NCBI GenBank assembly: GCA_022841625.1
Contig: JALHRD010000002.1
Coordinates: 1-64,000 of the forward strand
Length of the DNA stretch: 64,000 bases
From: Xanthobacteraceae bacterium
GTDB taxonomy: Bacteria > Pseudomonadota > Alphaproteobacteria > Rhizobiales > Xanthobacteraceae
Direction of reading: 5' to 3'
Each line of letters starts with the position of its first letter. Position 1 is the stretch's first letter. This document shows, piece after piece, positions 53,029-62,887 of this stretch. The position numbers and the translations under genes were made by a program. The notes beneath the pieces are model-generated. The model made no database searches. It was not told the origin of the DNA and saw only the letters and a list, made by a program, of their open reading frames with translations.

Positions 53029-55310
53029 TGGCGACGCGAACAATCGGAAGCGGGCAGGTTGGGCGATCGGTGCCGCGGCTCGAAGGCGCGGCCAAGGTGA
53101 CCGGCCGGGCCGAGTATGTGCACAATATCCGTCTGCCCAAGATGTTGATCGGAAAAATTTTCCGCAGCACGGTCGCGCAGGGCCGGATTAAGTCGCTTGA
53201 CGTTTCGGCGGCGCGCGCGCTGCCCGGTGTCTATCGTGTGGTGACCATCGACGACGTCAAGACGGTCATTCCCAATCCGCTCTATGGTCCGGCGTTCCAC
53301 GATCAGCCGATCCTGGCAGACGGCAAGGTGCATTACATCGGTGAGCCGGTAGCGGTGGTGCTCGCCACCGATCCGTACATCGCGGAAGCGGCCGCGTCGC
53401 TAATCGAGGCGGAATATGAGGAATTGCCGGCGGTGTTCGACGAAATCGAGGCGATGACCTCGGCGGCGGTCGTGCATGACGAGCTCAGGCCCGCGGGCAC
53501 GTTCCCCGACCTCAAGCACCTCAAGGGCAAGAAGAACACCAATATCGCGCTCGACTTCCATTTGCGCCGCGGCGACCCGGGGAAGGCGTTCGCCGAGGCC
53601 GATCATGTATTCGAGCATACCTTCCGCAGCCAGCAAGTCCTGCATCTGCCGCTGGAGCCGTTTGTGTCGGCCGCGGAATTGACCGAGACCGGCCTTACCA
53701 TCCACACCGCTTCGCAGTCGCCGTCGTTCGTGCGCATCGAGATCGCGCGTTTGCTCGGCTGGCCAGAGAACAAGGTGCGGGTCAAAGTGCCGTATCTTGG
53801 CGGTGGCTTTGGCGCGAAGCTCTACATCAAGCTCGAAGCGATGGTGGCGGCGCTCACGCTCTTGACACGGCGGCCGGTGAAGATATCGCTCACCATGGAA
53901 GAGCAGTTCTATACGCTCACCAAGCACGCGGCGACGTTCCGCATCAAAAGCGCGATCAAGAACGGTCGCATCACCGGCCGCGACTGCGAGGTCTGGTGGA
54001 ACGGCGGCGCCTATGCCGATATCGGGCCGCGCATCACCCAGAAATCGGGCTTCACCGCGCCCGGGCCCTACGACATCGACAACGTGTCGATCGACTCCTA
54101 TTCGCTCTACACCAATCTAACGCCGGCCGGCGCGTTGCGCGGCTTCGGTATTCCGCAATTGGTGTGGGCCTATGAGAGCCACACGGATATGATGGCGCGG
54201 GCGCTCAAGCTTGATCCGGTCGAGTTTCGCCGCAACAATATCTTGCGCGATGGTCGCGCGCAGGCGACTGGCACCGCCATGAAAGACGCCGCGATCGAGG
54301 CGGTGCTCGACCGCTTGGCACTGCGCATGAACATGAAGGCGCCGTTCGATCATGGCGGTGGTACGGTCAAGCGCGGCCGCGGCATCGCCATAGGCTTCAA
54401 GGCCTCGATCTCGCCAACGACATCGATCGCCATCGTCAATGTTGCGGCCGACGGCAGCGTCACGCTTTATTGCAGCACCGTTGACATGGGGCAGGGCTCC
54501 GACACCGCCAATGCGCAATTGGTCGCAGAGGTGCTCAATATTCCGGCCGAGTCGATCAAAGTCGTGCATCCCGATACCGACGTGACGCCCTACGATATGG
54601 CGACGCTCGGTTCGCGTTCGCTCTATCACATGGGCCATGCGGTGCGGCTCGCGGCCGAGGACGCCAAGGCCAAGCTTGCAGCGCTGGCGCGCGAGGTCGG
54701 CGTGCCGGAAGGCGCCAATGTGCCGGTCGCCGAGCTGTTCCAGAAGAAATACAAGATGCAGGCCGGCAATATCATCGGCACCGGCAGCTATATCCCGAGT
54801 TATGTTCCGCCGGACGCCAATGGGCTCACCCCCGAAGCGACGCCGTTTTGGATGGTCGGCGGCACCGGTGCGGAGGTCGAGGTCGACACCGAGACCGGTC
54901 ATGTACGGGTGACCAAGCTGATCAATGTCGCCGATGTCGGGCGGCCGGTGAACCCGCGCATTGTCGAGACGCAGTTGTCGGGTGCGGCGGTCATGCAGTT
55001 CGGCTTCACCATGCAGGAAAAGATCGAGCTCGACGGCGGCCAGATCACCAACGCTTCGTTTGCCGATTACAAGATCCCGAGCATTGTCGATATTCCGCCG
55101 GTCATGCAGAACGAGGCGGTGGAGTCGGAGCAGGGCAGCGGTCCGTTCGGCGCCAAGGGGGTTGGTGAGAGCGGCACTTTCGGCGTGTCGCCGGCAATCG
55201 CAAATGCGATCGAGGATGCTTGCGGCGTGCGGCTGACCGAGCTGCCGCTGACCGCCGAGAAGGTCTATCGGGCGTTGCGCGCCGCGCAAGGCAAGCCGCT
55301 GGAGGAGTGA
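53028..55310 (+). CDS. Molybdenum hydroxylase large (Mo-cofactor) subunit
   Basis: A 760-residue xanthine-oxidase-family catalytic subunit. It has the VPRLEGAAKVTGRAEY start, GGGFGAKLY, GALRGFG and, at the end, KGVGESGT with catalytic Glu714. The CO dehydrogenase form I active-site loop (AYxCSFR) is absent; the equivalent stretch reads AGALRGFGIPQ. It should therefore hydroxylate an organic substrate such as an aromatic, N-heteroaromatic or CoA-bound ring, using water. It is part of the L-S-UbiD order, suggesting hydroxylation before decarboxylation. Confidence 0.88.
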   Translation: MATRTIGSGQVGRSVPRLEGAAKVTGRAEYVHNIRLPKMLIGKIFRSTVAQGRIKSLDVSAARALPGVYRVVTIDDVKTVIPNPLYGPAFHDQPILADGKVHYIGEPVAVVLATDPYIAEAAASLIEAEYEELPAVFDEIEAMTSAAVVHDELRPAGTFPDLKHLKGKKNTNIALDFHLRRGDPGKAFAEADHVFEHTFRSQQVLHLPLEPFVSAAELTETGLTIHTASQSPSFVRIEIARLLGWPENKVRVKVPYLGGGFGAKLYIKLEAMVAALTLLTRRPVKISLTMEEQFYTLTKHAATFRIKSAIKNGRITGRDCEVWWNGGAYADIGPRITQKSGFTAPGPYDIDNVSIDSYSLYTNLTPAGALRGFGIPQLVWAYESHTDMMARALKLDPVEFRRNNILRDGRAQATGTAMKDAAIEAVLDRLALRMNMKAPFDHGGGTVKRGRGIAIGFKASISPTTSIAIVNVAADGSVTLYCSTVDMGQGSDTANAQLVAEVLNIPAESIKVVHPDTDVTPYDMATLGSRSLYHMGHAVRLAAEDAKAKLAALAREVGVPEGANVPVAELFQKKYKMQAGNIIGTGSYIPSYVPPDANGLTPEATPFWMVGGTGAEVEVDTETGHVRVTKLINVADVGRPVNPRIVETQLSGAAVMQFGFTMQEKIELDGGQITNASFADYKIPSIVDIPPVMQNEAVESEQGSGPFGAKGVGESGTFGVSPAIANAIEDACGVRLTELPLTAEKVYRALRAAQGKPLEE

Positions 55311-55786
55311 TGCGCACCATTCATTTCACCCTCAATGACGAAGCGGTGTCGGCGCAGGCGGCCGAGCACCACTCGATTGTGGACGTTCTGCGCGATCGCT
55401 TCGATCTGTTCGGTGCGCGCGAGAGCTGCGCGCAGGGTCTGTGCGGTTGCTGCACCGTGCTGGTCGATGGCACCGCGGTTTCCGGCTGCCTCTATCTGGC
55501 GGCCTTTGTCGACGGCAAGACGGTCACCACTATCGAAGGCTTGGCTCAGAACGGCAAGCTCACGCCCATTCAAGAAGCGTTTCTCGAAACCGGCGCGACG
55601 CAATGCGGGTTCTGCACCCCGGGCTTTGTGCTCATGGCAGGTCAACTCCTTGCAGCGCATCCCGACCCGGACGACGAGGAGATCAGGCACTATCTCTCCG
55701 GAAATCTCTGCCGCTGTGCGGCGTATCCCGAAATCATCGCCGCCGTGAAGCTCGCGGCTGGCAAACTGCGAGCAGGCCGACTATGA
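55310..55786 (+). CDS. Molybdenum hydroxylase small [2Fe-2S] subunit
   Basis: A 158-residue iron-sulfur subunit with two clusters. The plant-ferredoxin-like N-terminal site is ESCAQGLCGCCTVLVDG plus a later Cys. The helical C-terminal site is CGFCTPGF and NLCRCAAYP. ATG 55310 overlaps the large-subunit stop (TGATG), and its stop overlaps the ubiD-like start (ATGA). This indicates tight stoichiometric coupling. Confidence 0.92.
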   Translation: MRTIHFTLNDEAVSAQAAEHHSIVDVLRDRFDLFGARESCAQGLCGCCTVLVDGTAVSGCLYLAAFVDGKTVTTIEGLAQNGKLTPIQEAFLETGATQCGFCTPGFVLMAGQLLAAHPDPDDEEIRHYLSGNLCRCAAYPEIIAAVKLAAGKLRAGRL

Positions 55787-57309
55787 CGCCCAATCGAAAG
55801 CCGGTCGCCTTCGGCGATCTTCGTGGCTGGATCGACGCGCTGCGCAAAGGCGGCGAGCTGCACGAGGTCAATGCCGAGGTCGATATCGATTTCGAGATCG
55901 GCACCATCATGCGGCTGGCGCAGGGGCCGGGTACCGGCCCCGCGATGCTGTTCAACAATCTCAAGAACTACAACACACCGAAAAGCCGTTGCCGTCGGAT
56001 CTTCGGCTCCTCGCTCAATAATAACCGCCGCATCGCCACGATGCTGGGGCTGCCGCCGGAAACGCATCCGCGCGACCTAGTGCGCCTCGGCCGGACGATC
56101 TTGCAGGAAAGCGTCGCGCCGCGCATCGTCAAGACCGGCGCCTGCAAGGAAAACGTCATCACCGGCAAGAATGTTGATCTTTCGGAATTGCCTGCGCCGC
56201 ATTGGAACCGGCTCGATGGCGGCCGCTATCTCATCACTTATGCCGGTGTCGTGACCAAGGACCCGACCACCAATGTGATGAATGTCGGCATTTATCGCGG
56301 CATGGTCTCCGGCCGCGACACCATTCCGATCCTGATGTGGCGCGCCCAGCACATTGGTCATCATGTCACCGAGTGGCGCGCGCGCGGCGCCAAGGAAATG
56401 CCGATCGCGGTCGCAATCGGCTGGGAGCCGTCGATGGGCTTCTGCGCGGGATCGCCGGTGCCCAAGGGCATCTGTGAGTACGACGTGATGGGCGCAATCC
56501 GCGGTGAGCCGGTCGATCTGATCAAATGCGAAACCAGCGATCTCTATGTGCCGGCATCCGCCGAGATTGTGATCGAAGGCATGCTGGGGCTCGAAGAGGA
56601 CACCTACCAGATGGAGGGGCCTTATGCGGAGTTCACCGGCTATTTTGCCGGCGACCGTTCGCCCAAGCCGACCATTCGGGTCACTGCCATCACCCATCGC
56701 AACGATCCGATCATGCGCGGCACCATCGAAGGCTGCATGCCGGGCAGCTATTCCGAGAACGCAATGATCTCGTCGATCTTCCGGTCCTCGACCGCCTGGA
56801 ACGTACTCGATCGTGCTGGCGTGCCCGGGGTCGTCGATGTCTGGGGGCCGCCGGTCCAGGCCGGCATGAATCTCAACGTCGCGATCAAGCAAAGCTATCG
56901 CGGCCAGGCCAAGCAAGTGGCGAACGCGCTGTGGGGCTCGTCGGCCGCGCATGTGCGCTACAAACATGTAACGGTGGTAGATGACGACATCGACATCCAC
57001 GATTATGCGGCGGTCGACTGGGCGATCGCTTACCGGGTCAATGCCGGCGAGAACGATATCGTGATCATGCCGGCGACCTTCGGGCTTGGCCTCGATCCCT
57101 CGACCCGCAAGCGCGACCGCGATCCGACATTATTCGGCACCGGCAAATGGAACCGCGTGCTGATCGACGCTACCATCAATCTCGACTACGACCCCGATCC
57201 GGATTACGGCGGCTCGCGCTACCCGCCGACGGTGTGGCCCAGCAAGGAAGACGAGGCGGCGGCGCGGGCGCGCTGGCAGGAATTGGGCCTCGACAAGTTG
57301 AAGCGGTGA
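55783..57309 (+). CDS. UbiD-family prenyl-FMN decarboxylase
   Basis: A 508-residue reversible decarboxylase of the UbiD family, which needs prenylated FMN. LHEVNAEVDIDFEIG starts the domain, and NVGIYRGMVSGRD and WRAQHIGHH are conserved. EGPYAEFTGYFAGDR carries the Glu and Arg of the prFMN site. Relatives act on hydroxybenzoates, phthalates, furan- or pyrrole-carboxylates. No UbiX (prFMN synthase) gene is in the window, so the cofactor must come from elsewhere. Coupling to the Mo hydroxylase suggests a heteroaromatic or aromatic acid substrate. Confidence 0.88.
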   Translation: MTPNRKPVAFGDLRGWIDALRKGGELHEVNAEVDIDFEIGTIMRLAQGPGTGPAMLFNNLKNYNTPKSRCRRIFGSSLNNNRRIATMLGLPPETHPRDLVRLGRTILQESVAPRIVKTGACKENVITGKNVDLSELPAPHWNRLDGGRYLITYAGVVTKDPTTNVMNVGIYRGMVSGRDTIPILMWRAQHIGHHVTEWRARGAKEMPIAVAIGWEPSMGFCAGSPVPKGICEYDVMGAIRGEPVDLIKCETSDLYVPASAEIVIEGMLGLEEDTYQMEGPYAEFTGYFAGDRSPKPTIRVTAITHRNDPIMRGTIEGCMPGSYSENAMISSIFRSSTAWNVLDRAGVPGVVDVWGPPVQAGMNLNVAIKQSYRGQAKQVANALWGSSAAHVRYKHVTVVDDDIDIHDYAAVDWAIAYRVNAGENDIVIMPATFGLGLDPSTRKRDRDPTLFGTGKWNRVLIDATINLDYDPDPDYGGSRYPPTVWPSKEDEAAARARWQELGLDKLKR

Positions 57310-57393
57310 TCCGCCGTAATGGCCGGCGCCTGCGAAAGGCGCGGGCGTGGCGCATGAGCGAATTGCGCAAGCGAGATACAGAAGGGTAACCCC

Positions 57394-58266
57394 ATGCTGG
57401 AAGCAACAGTCACCATTCCCTCGGCTGGGCTGAAGCTGGCCGGCACCGTGCGCGTGCCCGACGGTGTGCAGGCCGGCGAGAAGCGCGCGGCCTTTCTGGT
57501 GTTGCATGGCTTTGGCAGCAATCGGAATTCCGGCAACGTCAAGGGTCCGAGCAAGGTGCTCAACGACCTTGGCTATGTCACCCTTGGCTTCGATATGCGC
57601 GGTTGCGGCGACAGCGAGGGCGAGTTCGGTCGCGTGATCTGCCTGGAACAGGTCGAGGATACCAGCAATGCGCTGAGCTTCCTTCAGAAGCACCCCGCCG
57701 TGCACCCTGACCGCATCGCGGTGGTCGGATCGAGTTTCGGCGGCGCGGTTGCGGTCTACGCGGGCGGGGTTGATGCGCGGGTCGCGGCGGTGATCTCCAA
57801 TGGCGGCTGGGGCGATGGCGAGCGAAAATTCCGCGGCCAGCACAAATCGCCGGAAGAATGGGCGCGCTTCACCAAGATGTTGGCGGACGGCCGTGAGCAC
57901 CGCGCCAGGACCGGAAAATCGCTGATGGTGCCGCGCTATGACATTGTGCCGATCCCGCCGCACCTGCGAACCAATCTTGCGCAGAATTCAATCCATGAGT
58001 TTCCGGCCGAAACCGCGCAGAGCATGTTCGACTTCCGGGCCGATGACGTCGTCGGCAAAATCGCGCCGCGGCCGCTCTTGCTGATCCATGCATCGAATGA
58101 CTCGGTGACGCCGACCGAGCAGTCGGTCGCGTTGTTCAAGCGTGCCGGCCAACCGGCGGAACTGCACCTGTTCAGCGACGCCAATCATTTCCTGTTCGCG
58201 GAGGACAATGCGCGGGTGTGGGGCGTGATGCGTGACTGGCTGAGCAAGTACTTTCCCGCGCGTTAA
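57394..58266 (+). CDS. Alpha/beta hydrolase (dienelactone hydrolase-like)
   Basis: A 290-residue hydrolase. AFLVLHGFGSNRNSG holds the oxyanion loop and VVGSSFGGAVAVY the nucleophile Ser. Asp is likely in LIHASNDSVTP and the catalytic His in FSDANHFLF. ATG 57394 follows AGAAGGG, 84 bases after the ubiD-like gene. It is probably the last gene of the operon. The fold is clear; ester, lactone or C-C cleavage cannot be decided. Confidence 0.78.
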   Translation: MLEATVTIPSAGLKLAGTVRVPDGVQAGEKRAAFLVLHGFGSNRNSGNVKGPSKVLNDLGYVTLGFDMRGCGDSEGEFGRVICLEQVEDTSNALSFLQKHPAVHPDRIAVVGSSFGGAVAVYAGGVDARVAAVISNGGWGDGERKFRGQHKSPEEWARFTKMLADGREHRARTGKSLMVPRYDIVPIPPHLRTNLAQNSIHEFPAETAQSMFDFRADDVVGKIAPRPLLLIHASNDSVTPTEQSVALFKRAGQPAELHLFSDANHFLFAEDNARVWGVMRDWLSKYFPAR

Positions 58267-58371
58267 CCGCTCTACGGGTGTCGCGGGGCCCCCGTATTGC
58301 AGTGCCGTTAATCCGGCTTATGTGATAGGGTGTCGTCCAAGGGCGGCTTGAGACTCTGTGCCGGGCAACCG

Positions 58372-58536
58372 ATGACTGAAGTAACGACCATATTCACGGG
58401 CGGAAATTGGCGCCCCCTGGCAGCCGTGGCTGGCGTGGTTGGAGCGCTGCTCGCCGGCGCGCTGGTGCTCTGGGCGCATTACGGTACGGCGGTATTTTTC
58501 GAGATGATCGCCGCCGGCATCGCGATGTGTTTCTGA
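58372..58536 (+). CDS. Small single-pass membrane protein
   Basis: A 54-residue protein from ATG 58372. One strong hydrophobic stretch (about 16-35, LAAVAGVVGALLAGALVLWA) is followed by HYGTAVFFEMIAAGIAMCF, possibly a second. It lies 31 bases before the SCO1 gene and could be co-translated with it. I do not recognise a family. Confidence 0.45.
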   Translation: MTEVTTIFTGGNWRPLAAVAGVVGALLAGALVLWAHYGTAVFFEMIAAGIAMCF

Positions 58537-58567
58537 TTATGTCTTCGCCAGCCCTTAGCGTTTAGCG

Positions 58568-59167
58568 ATGACCCTGCGCACCGCCCGCATCCTGGTTGCC
58601 ACTGGAGCCTTCGCCGTCGGGCTGATCCTGTGTACCGCTGTCATTCTCTTGGTGACGGGGCGCGGTGAGGGGCCGAGCCTGCCGCAGGTCGCCGCCATTG
58701 GCGGTCCGTTCAGCCTGACCGACCAAAACGGCCGTACCGTCACCGATCAGGATCTCAAAGGTCGTCCGTTCCTGGTGTTCTTTGGTTTCACCCATTGTCC
58801 GGACATCTGTCCGACGACAATGTTCGAAATCTCCGAGATCCTGCGCAAGCTCGGTCCAGACGGCGATCGTATGCGCGCCGTTTTTATCACCGTCGATCCC
58901 GAGCGCGATACGCCGGCGGCGCTGAAAGACTATGTGTCGAGTTTCGATCCGCGCGTCGTCGCGTTGACTGGCGATGAAGCGGCGATTGCGGCGGTCGCAA
59001 AGTCTTATCGCGCATTCTATCGGCGGGTGCCGCTCAAAGAGGGCGGCTATACCATGGATCATCTGGCGATCGTTTACTTGATGGGCAAGGACGGGCGCTT
59101 TGTAACGCGCTTTCATCTCAACCGTCCCATTGACGTGGCCATGGCGGAACTGCGCAAGCATTTTTGA
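58568..59167 (+). CDS. SCO1/SenC-family copper chaperone
   Basis: A 199-residue membrane-anchored periplasmic thioredoxin-fold protein. An N-terminal helix (about 10-35) is followed by FVFFGFTHCPDICPTTMFE with the CxxxC copper site. The third ligand His is in TMDHLAIVYLM. It delivers copper or reduces cysteines during CuA-site assembly of cytochrome c oxidase. No oxidase genes are in view. Confidence 0.9.
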   Translation: MTLRTARILVATGAFAVGLILCTAVILLVTGRGEGPSLPQVAAIGGPFSLTDQNGRTVTDQDLKGRPFLVFFGFTHCPDICPTTMFEISEILRKLGPDGDRMRAVFITVDPERDTPAALKDYVSSFDPRVVALTGDEAAIAAVAKSYRAFYRRVPLKEGGYTMDHLAIVYLMGKDGRFVTRFHLNRPIDVAMAELRKHF

Positions 59168-59197
59168 CGCTCAAGCGAGATATGAAGGACGTTGATT

Positions 59198-60085
59198 GTG
59201 TTGCGACAGTTTTTGCGATGGCCTTCGGTATGTGGCGTCACCCTAGTAGTGGCGGGATTTGCGCTCGTTTGCCTATCCGCTCCGATCCCGGCCGCCGCCG
59301 AGGGGGCGACCGCCCAACCGCCGGTCAATGTGCCGGGATTTTGGGATCCGCGCCGGCGTCCGGAACGGCCCGACGTGTCACGGATTAAGGTCATTCGCTT
59401 TTTGACCGAGACCAACTATCCGCCGTTCAATTTCGCGGCCCCCGATGGCAGTCCGCAGGGTTTCAATGTCGATCTGGCGCGCCTCATGTGCGAGGAACTC
59501 AAGACCGGCTGCACCGTGCAGATGCGTCGCTTCGAAACGTTGATCCAGGCGCTTAACGAAAACCGCGGCGAGGCTGTCATCGCCTCGATTGCGCCGTCGG
59601 CCGATATGCGCGCACGGGTCGATTTCTCCGATCCCTATTATCGCAGCCCGGCGCGCTTTGTGGCGCTACGGGATTCTTCCATCATCGACGTGATTCCAGA
59701 AAAGCTTGAAGGCCGCAAGGTTGCGGTGGTCGCCGGCACCGCCCACGAGGCTTATCTCAAGACGCAGTTTCCGGAGCCCGAACTGCGTCCCTATCCGAAT
59801 TCCGATCTGGCGCGGCTCGCCCTGCGCCGTGGCGACGTCGACCTATTGTTTGGCGATGCGGTTGCGTTGGCGTTCTGGCTCAACGGAACAAGTTCGGAAA
59901 ACTGCTGCGTGTTTCGCGGCGGGCCCTATCTCGACAGCCGCTTTTTCGGCGAGGGCATCGGCATCGCGGTCCGTAAAGGCAACGATCCGGTCCGCCTGAC
60001 GCTCAACTGGGCGCTGTTCCGGCTGTGGGAGCAGGGCCGGTTTACCGATCTCTGGCTGCGCTATTTTCCGATCAGCCCGTTTTAG
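59198..60085 (+). CDS. Family 3 (amino-acid type) periplasmic solute-binding protein
   Basis: A 295-residue exported receptor. GTG 59198 is eight bases after AAGGA; TTG 59192 is too close. The signal peptide ends near PAAAEG. The mature domain has [13 protein letters not shown] and [14 protein letters not shown], the family 3 signature. Two Cys near CCVF could form a disulfide. No permease or ATPase is adjacent, so it is either an orphan ABC receptor or a sensor partner. Confidence 0.82.
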   Translation: MLRQFLRWPSVCGVTLVVAGFALVCLSAPIPAAAEGATAQPPVNVPGFWDPRRRPERPDVSRIKVIRFLTETNYPPFNFAAPDGSPQGFNVDLARLMCEELKTGCTVQMRRFETLIQALNENRGEAVIASIAPSADMRARVDFSDPYYRSPARFVALRDSSIIDVIPEKLEGRKVAVVAGTAHEAYLKTQFPEPELRPYPNSDLARLALRRGDVDLLFGDAVALAFWLNGTSSENCCVFRGGPYLDSRFFGEGIGIAVRKGNDPVRLTLNWALFRLWEQGRFTDLWLRYFPISPF

Positions 60086-60126
60086 GGCTGTTGCCGGCCC
60101 CGTCACGCGTCGATAAGAGTGGGCCG

Positions 60127-61764
60127 ATGACGATCGCCGATGTCCAATCGCCCGCCGTACTGAGCGAGCTTGCCCAGTCCTCGAACGCCTGGCCGTTCGA
60201 GGAGGCGCGCAAGATCGTTGCGCGCTTGAAGCGCAAGCCCAAGGACGAGGTGATCTTCGAAACCGGCTATGGCCCTTCCGGCCTGCCGCACATCGGCACC
60301 TTCGGCGAGGTCGCGCGCACCACCATGGTGCGGCATGCCTTCCGCGTGTTGACCGGCGACACAATCAAGACCCGGCTGATCGCCTTCTCCGACGATATGG
60401 ACGGTCTGCGCAAGGTGCCGGACAATGTGCCGAACCATGAGCTGTTGCAGAGGCATCTCGGCAAGCCACTCACCCAGGTGCCGGATCCGTTCGGCACCCA
60501 TCCGAGCTTTGGCGAGCATAACAATGCACGGCTGCGCGGCTTCCTCGATCGGTTTGCTTTTGACTACGAGTTCTTGTCTTCGACCGAATGCTACAAATCT
60601 GGCCGGTTCGACAAGGCGCTTTTGACGGTGCTGGAGCGCTTTGCGGCGGTCATGGACATCATGCTGCCCTCGCTACGCGAAGAACGCGCGCAGACCTATT
60701 CGCCGTTCCTGCCGATCTGTCCGCGCACCGGCGTGGTGTTGCAGGTGCCGGTGGTCGCCCACGACGCCAAGGCCGGCACCATCAGTTATGATGATCCCGC
60801 AACCGGCGAACGCATGACCACGCCGGTCACCGGCGGTCGCTGCAAGCTGCAATGGAAGCCGGATTGGGCGATGCGCTGGTTTGCCCTCGGCGTCGATTAC
60901 GAGATGGCCGGCAAAGACCTGATCGATTCGGTCAAGCTGTCGGGCGAAATCTGTAAAGCGCTCGGCGGCGCGCCACCCGAGGGCTTTAATTACGAGCTGT
61001 TTCTTGACGAGAAGGGCCAGAAGATCTCCAAGTCCAAGGGCAACGGCCTGACCATCGAGGAGTGGCTGCGCTACGCCAGCCCCGAGAGCCTGTCGCTGTT
61101 CATGTATCGCGAACCCAAGGCGGCGAAGCGGATGTATTTCGACGTCATCCCGCGCCATGTCGACGAGTATCAGCAGTTTCTCGAAGGCTATCAGCGCCAG
61201 GACGATAAGCAGCGGCTGTCCAATCCCGTCTGGCACATCCATGCCGGCAACCCGCCTAAGCCGGACATGCCGATCGCGTTCTCGATGCTGCTGACGCTGG
61301 TGTCGTCGTCGAACGCGGAGAATGCTGAAACGCTGTGGGGCTTTATCGGCCGTTACCGGCCGGGCGTCACGCCGCTAACCCATCCGAAGCTCGACGCCAT
61401 GGTTGGCTACGCCATCCACTATTTCCGCGACTTCGTGCTGCCGGAAAAGAAATTTCGGCAACCGACCGCGGCCGAGCGCGCGGCGCTGTCCGATCTGCGG
61501 GACGCGCTGTCGCAGCTTCCCGCCGATGCGACCGCCGAGCAGATCCAGGACGTGGTCTATGAGATCGGCCGACGCGAGCCGTTTCTCGACCACAAGAAGG
61601 CGGCCAAAGACGGCAAGCCTGGCGTCTCGCTCGATTGGTTCAACATGCTCTATCAGGTGCTGCTCGGGCAGGAGAAAGGCCCGCGGTTCGGCTCATTCGT
61701 TGCGGTCTATGGCGTACAGAACGCCGTCGACATGATCGACGGGGCGCTGGCGCGCTCGGCGTAA
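60127..61764 (+). CDS. lysK: Class I lysyl-tRNA synthetase
   Basis: A 545-residue class I enzyme (archaeal type, LysRS-I), used instead of the class II LysS in many alphaproteobacteria. The HIGH-like motif is LPHIGTFGE (PHIG near residue 54) and the KMSKS loop is KISKSKGNG (299 onward). It charges tRNA-Lys in the cytoplasm. I start at ATG 60127 because upstream codons overlap the receptor gene. Confidence 0.94.
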   Translation: MTIADVQSPAVLSELAQSSNAWPFEEARKIVARLKRKPKDEVIFETGYGPSGLPHIGTFGEVARTTMVRHAFRVLTGDTIKTRLIAFSDDMDGLRKVPDNVPNHELLQRHLGKPLTQVPDPFGTHPSFGEHNNARLRGFLDRFAFDYEFLSSTECYKSGRFDKALLTVLERFAAVMDIMLPSLREERAQTYSPFLPICPRTGVVLQVPVVAHDAKAGTISYDDPATGERMTTPVTGGRCKLQWKPDWAMRWFALGVDYEMAGKDLIDSVKLSGEICKALGGAPPEGFNYELFLDEKGQKISKSKGNGLTIEEWLRYASPESLSLFMYREPKAAKRMYFDVIPRHVDEYQQFLEGYQRQDDKQRLSNPVWHIHAGNPPKPDMPIAFSMLLTLVSSSNAENAETLWGFIGRYRPGVTPLTHPKLDAMVGYAIHYFRDFVLPEKKFRQPTAAERAALSDLRDALSQLPADATAEQIQDVVYEIGRREPFLDHKKAAKDGKPGVSLDWFNMLYQVLLGQEKGPRFGSFVAVYGVQNAVDMIDGALARSA

Positions 61765-61821
61765 CGCGGGAGGCTCCGCGCTTTCACCGAGGCGCCGTCG
61801 CAAAATGTGCGGAGGGAAGTA

Positions 61822-62862
61822 ATGGCGAGTTTCGAGGCGCTGAGACGGTGCGGCGTTGTATGGAGCGTCGCGTTTGCGCTGGCGGTGCCGGCGGCCTTGG
61901 CCGTGGCGCAGGAATCCGAGCAAGCCTATTTTGCCGGCAAAACCGTGCGATTTGTGGTGGGGTTTGGCGCCGGCGGTGGCTACGATTCCTATGCCCGGAT
62001 GCTGGCGCCGTACCTCTCAAAAACACTGGGCGCGAAGGTCATTGTCGAGAACCGGCCGGGCGCCGGCGGGCTGGTTGCGCTCAATGGCGTGTATATCGCG
62101 CCGCCCGACGGCCTGACGATAATGATCGTCAACGGCACGGCTGCGGTGTTCTCGCAACTCACCGATCTGCAAGGCGCGCGCTACGATCTCGCCAAGATCG
62201 GCTACATCGCGACACTGAGCGCGCCACCGTCACTGTGGACCGCCGGTCCGCAAGCGCAAGTCAAGACGATTGCCCAGGCGCTTACGGGCGGACGAAAATG
62301 GCGATGGGCCGCGAGCGGTCCGGTCGACAGCTTGTCCGACGGCGCGGCCTTTACCTGCGCGGGGCTGAAGCTCGATTGTCAGATCGTGCTTGGATACAAG
62401 GGCAGCAATGATGCCGCGCTTGCCGTTTCACGCGGCGAAATGGATGCGCTGTTCGTCACCGACACGTCGGCCAATACCTATGTTCAGTCAAACGGGCTGG
62501 TCCCGCTTGCAACAATCGGTCGCAATCGGTCGCGCTTCTTTCCCGAACTCCCGACCATCTTCGAGGCGGCAAAGCTCGATGCCGAGCAGCAATGGATTTT
62601 TGACTTCCGGCATGTGGCGCAAAGCCTTGGCCGGATCCTGGTGGTTCCGCCGGGGCTGACCGAGGACCGCTTGGCCTTCCTTGAGGCGACCGTCAAGAAA
62701 GCCCTCAGCGATCCGAGCTTCCTCGCCGAAGGCGAGAAGCGACAACTCTACACCGATTATGTCGACGCCGCCGGAACCCGCAAGAACGCCACCAGCATTG
62801 TAACGACCGTCACGCCCGAGCAGAGAAAGCTCGTGCAGGACATCCTCGCCAGAGCGCGGTGA
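61822..62862 (+). CDS. Bug/TctC-like periplasmic solute receptor (divergent)
   Basis: A 346-residue receptor. ATG 61822 follows GGAGGGAAG. A signal peptide ends near AVAQ. The opening FAGKTVRFVVGFGAGGGYDS and loop ENRPGAGGLVAL place it with the receptor at 37117 in the FxGKTV subgroup. Four Cys, two of them close together (FTCAGLKLDCQ), suggest a disulfide. It is convergent with a LysR regulator and has no permease nearby. Confidence 0.86.
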   Translation: MASFEALRRCGVVWSVAFALAVPAALAVAQESEQAYFAGKTVRFVVGFGAGGGYDSYARMLAPYLSKTLGAKVIVENRPGAGGLVALNGVYIAPPDGLTIMIVNGTAAVFSQLTDLQGARYDLAKIGYIATLSAPPSLWTAGPQAQVKTIAQALTGGRKWRWAASGPVDSLSDGAAFTCAGLKLDCQIVLGYKGSNDAALAVSRGEMDALFVTDTSANTYVQSNGLVPLATIGRNRSRFFPELPTIFEAAKLDAEQQWIFDFRHVAQSLGRILVVPPGLTEDRLAFLEATVKKALSDPSFLAEGEKRQLYTDYVDAAGTRKNATSIVTTVTPEQRKLVQDILARAR

Positions 62863-62887
62863 GGGCTCGCGGCGCAAACGCTTCCAT

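Noticed and set aside
53028..55786. Aerobic CO dehydrogenase (form I coxMSL)
   Set aside because: The CoxL active-site Cys loop AYxCSFR is absent, gene order is M-L-S and no other cox genes occur; a substrate hydroxylase fits better.
61765..61790. Terminator after lysK (CGCGGGAGGCTCCGCG)
   Set aside because: The stem is short with a bulge and lacks a T-run.
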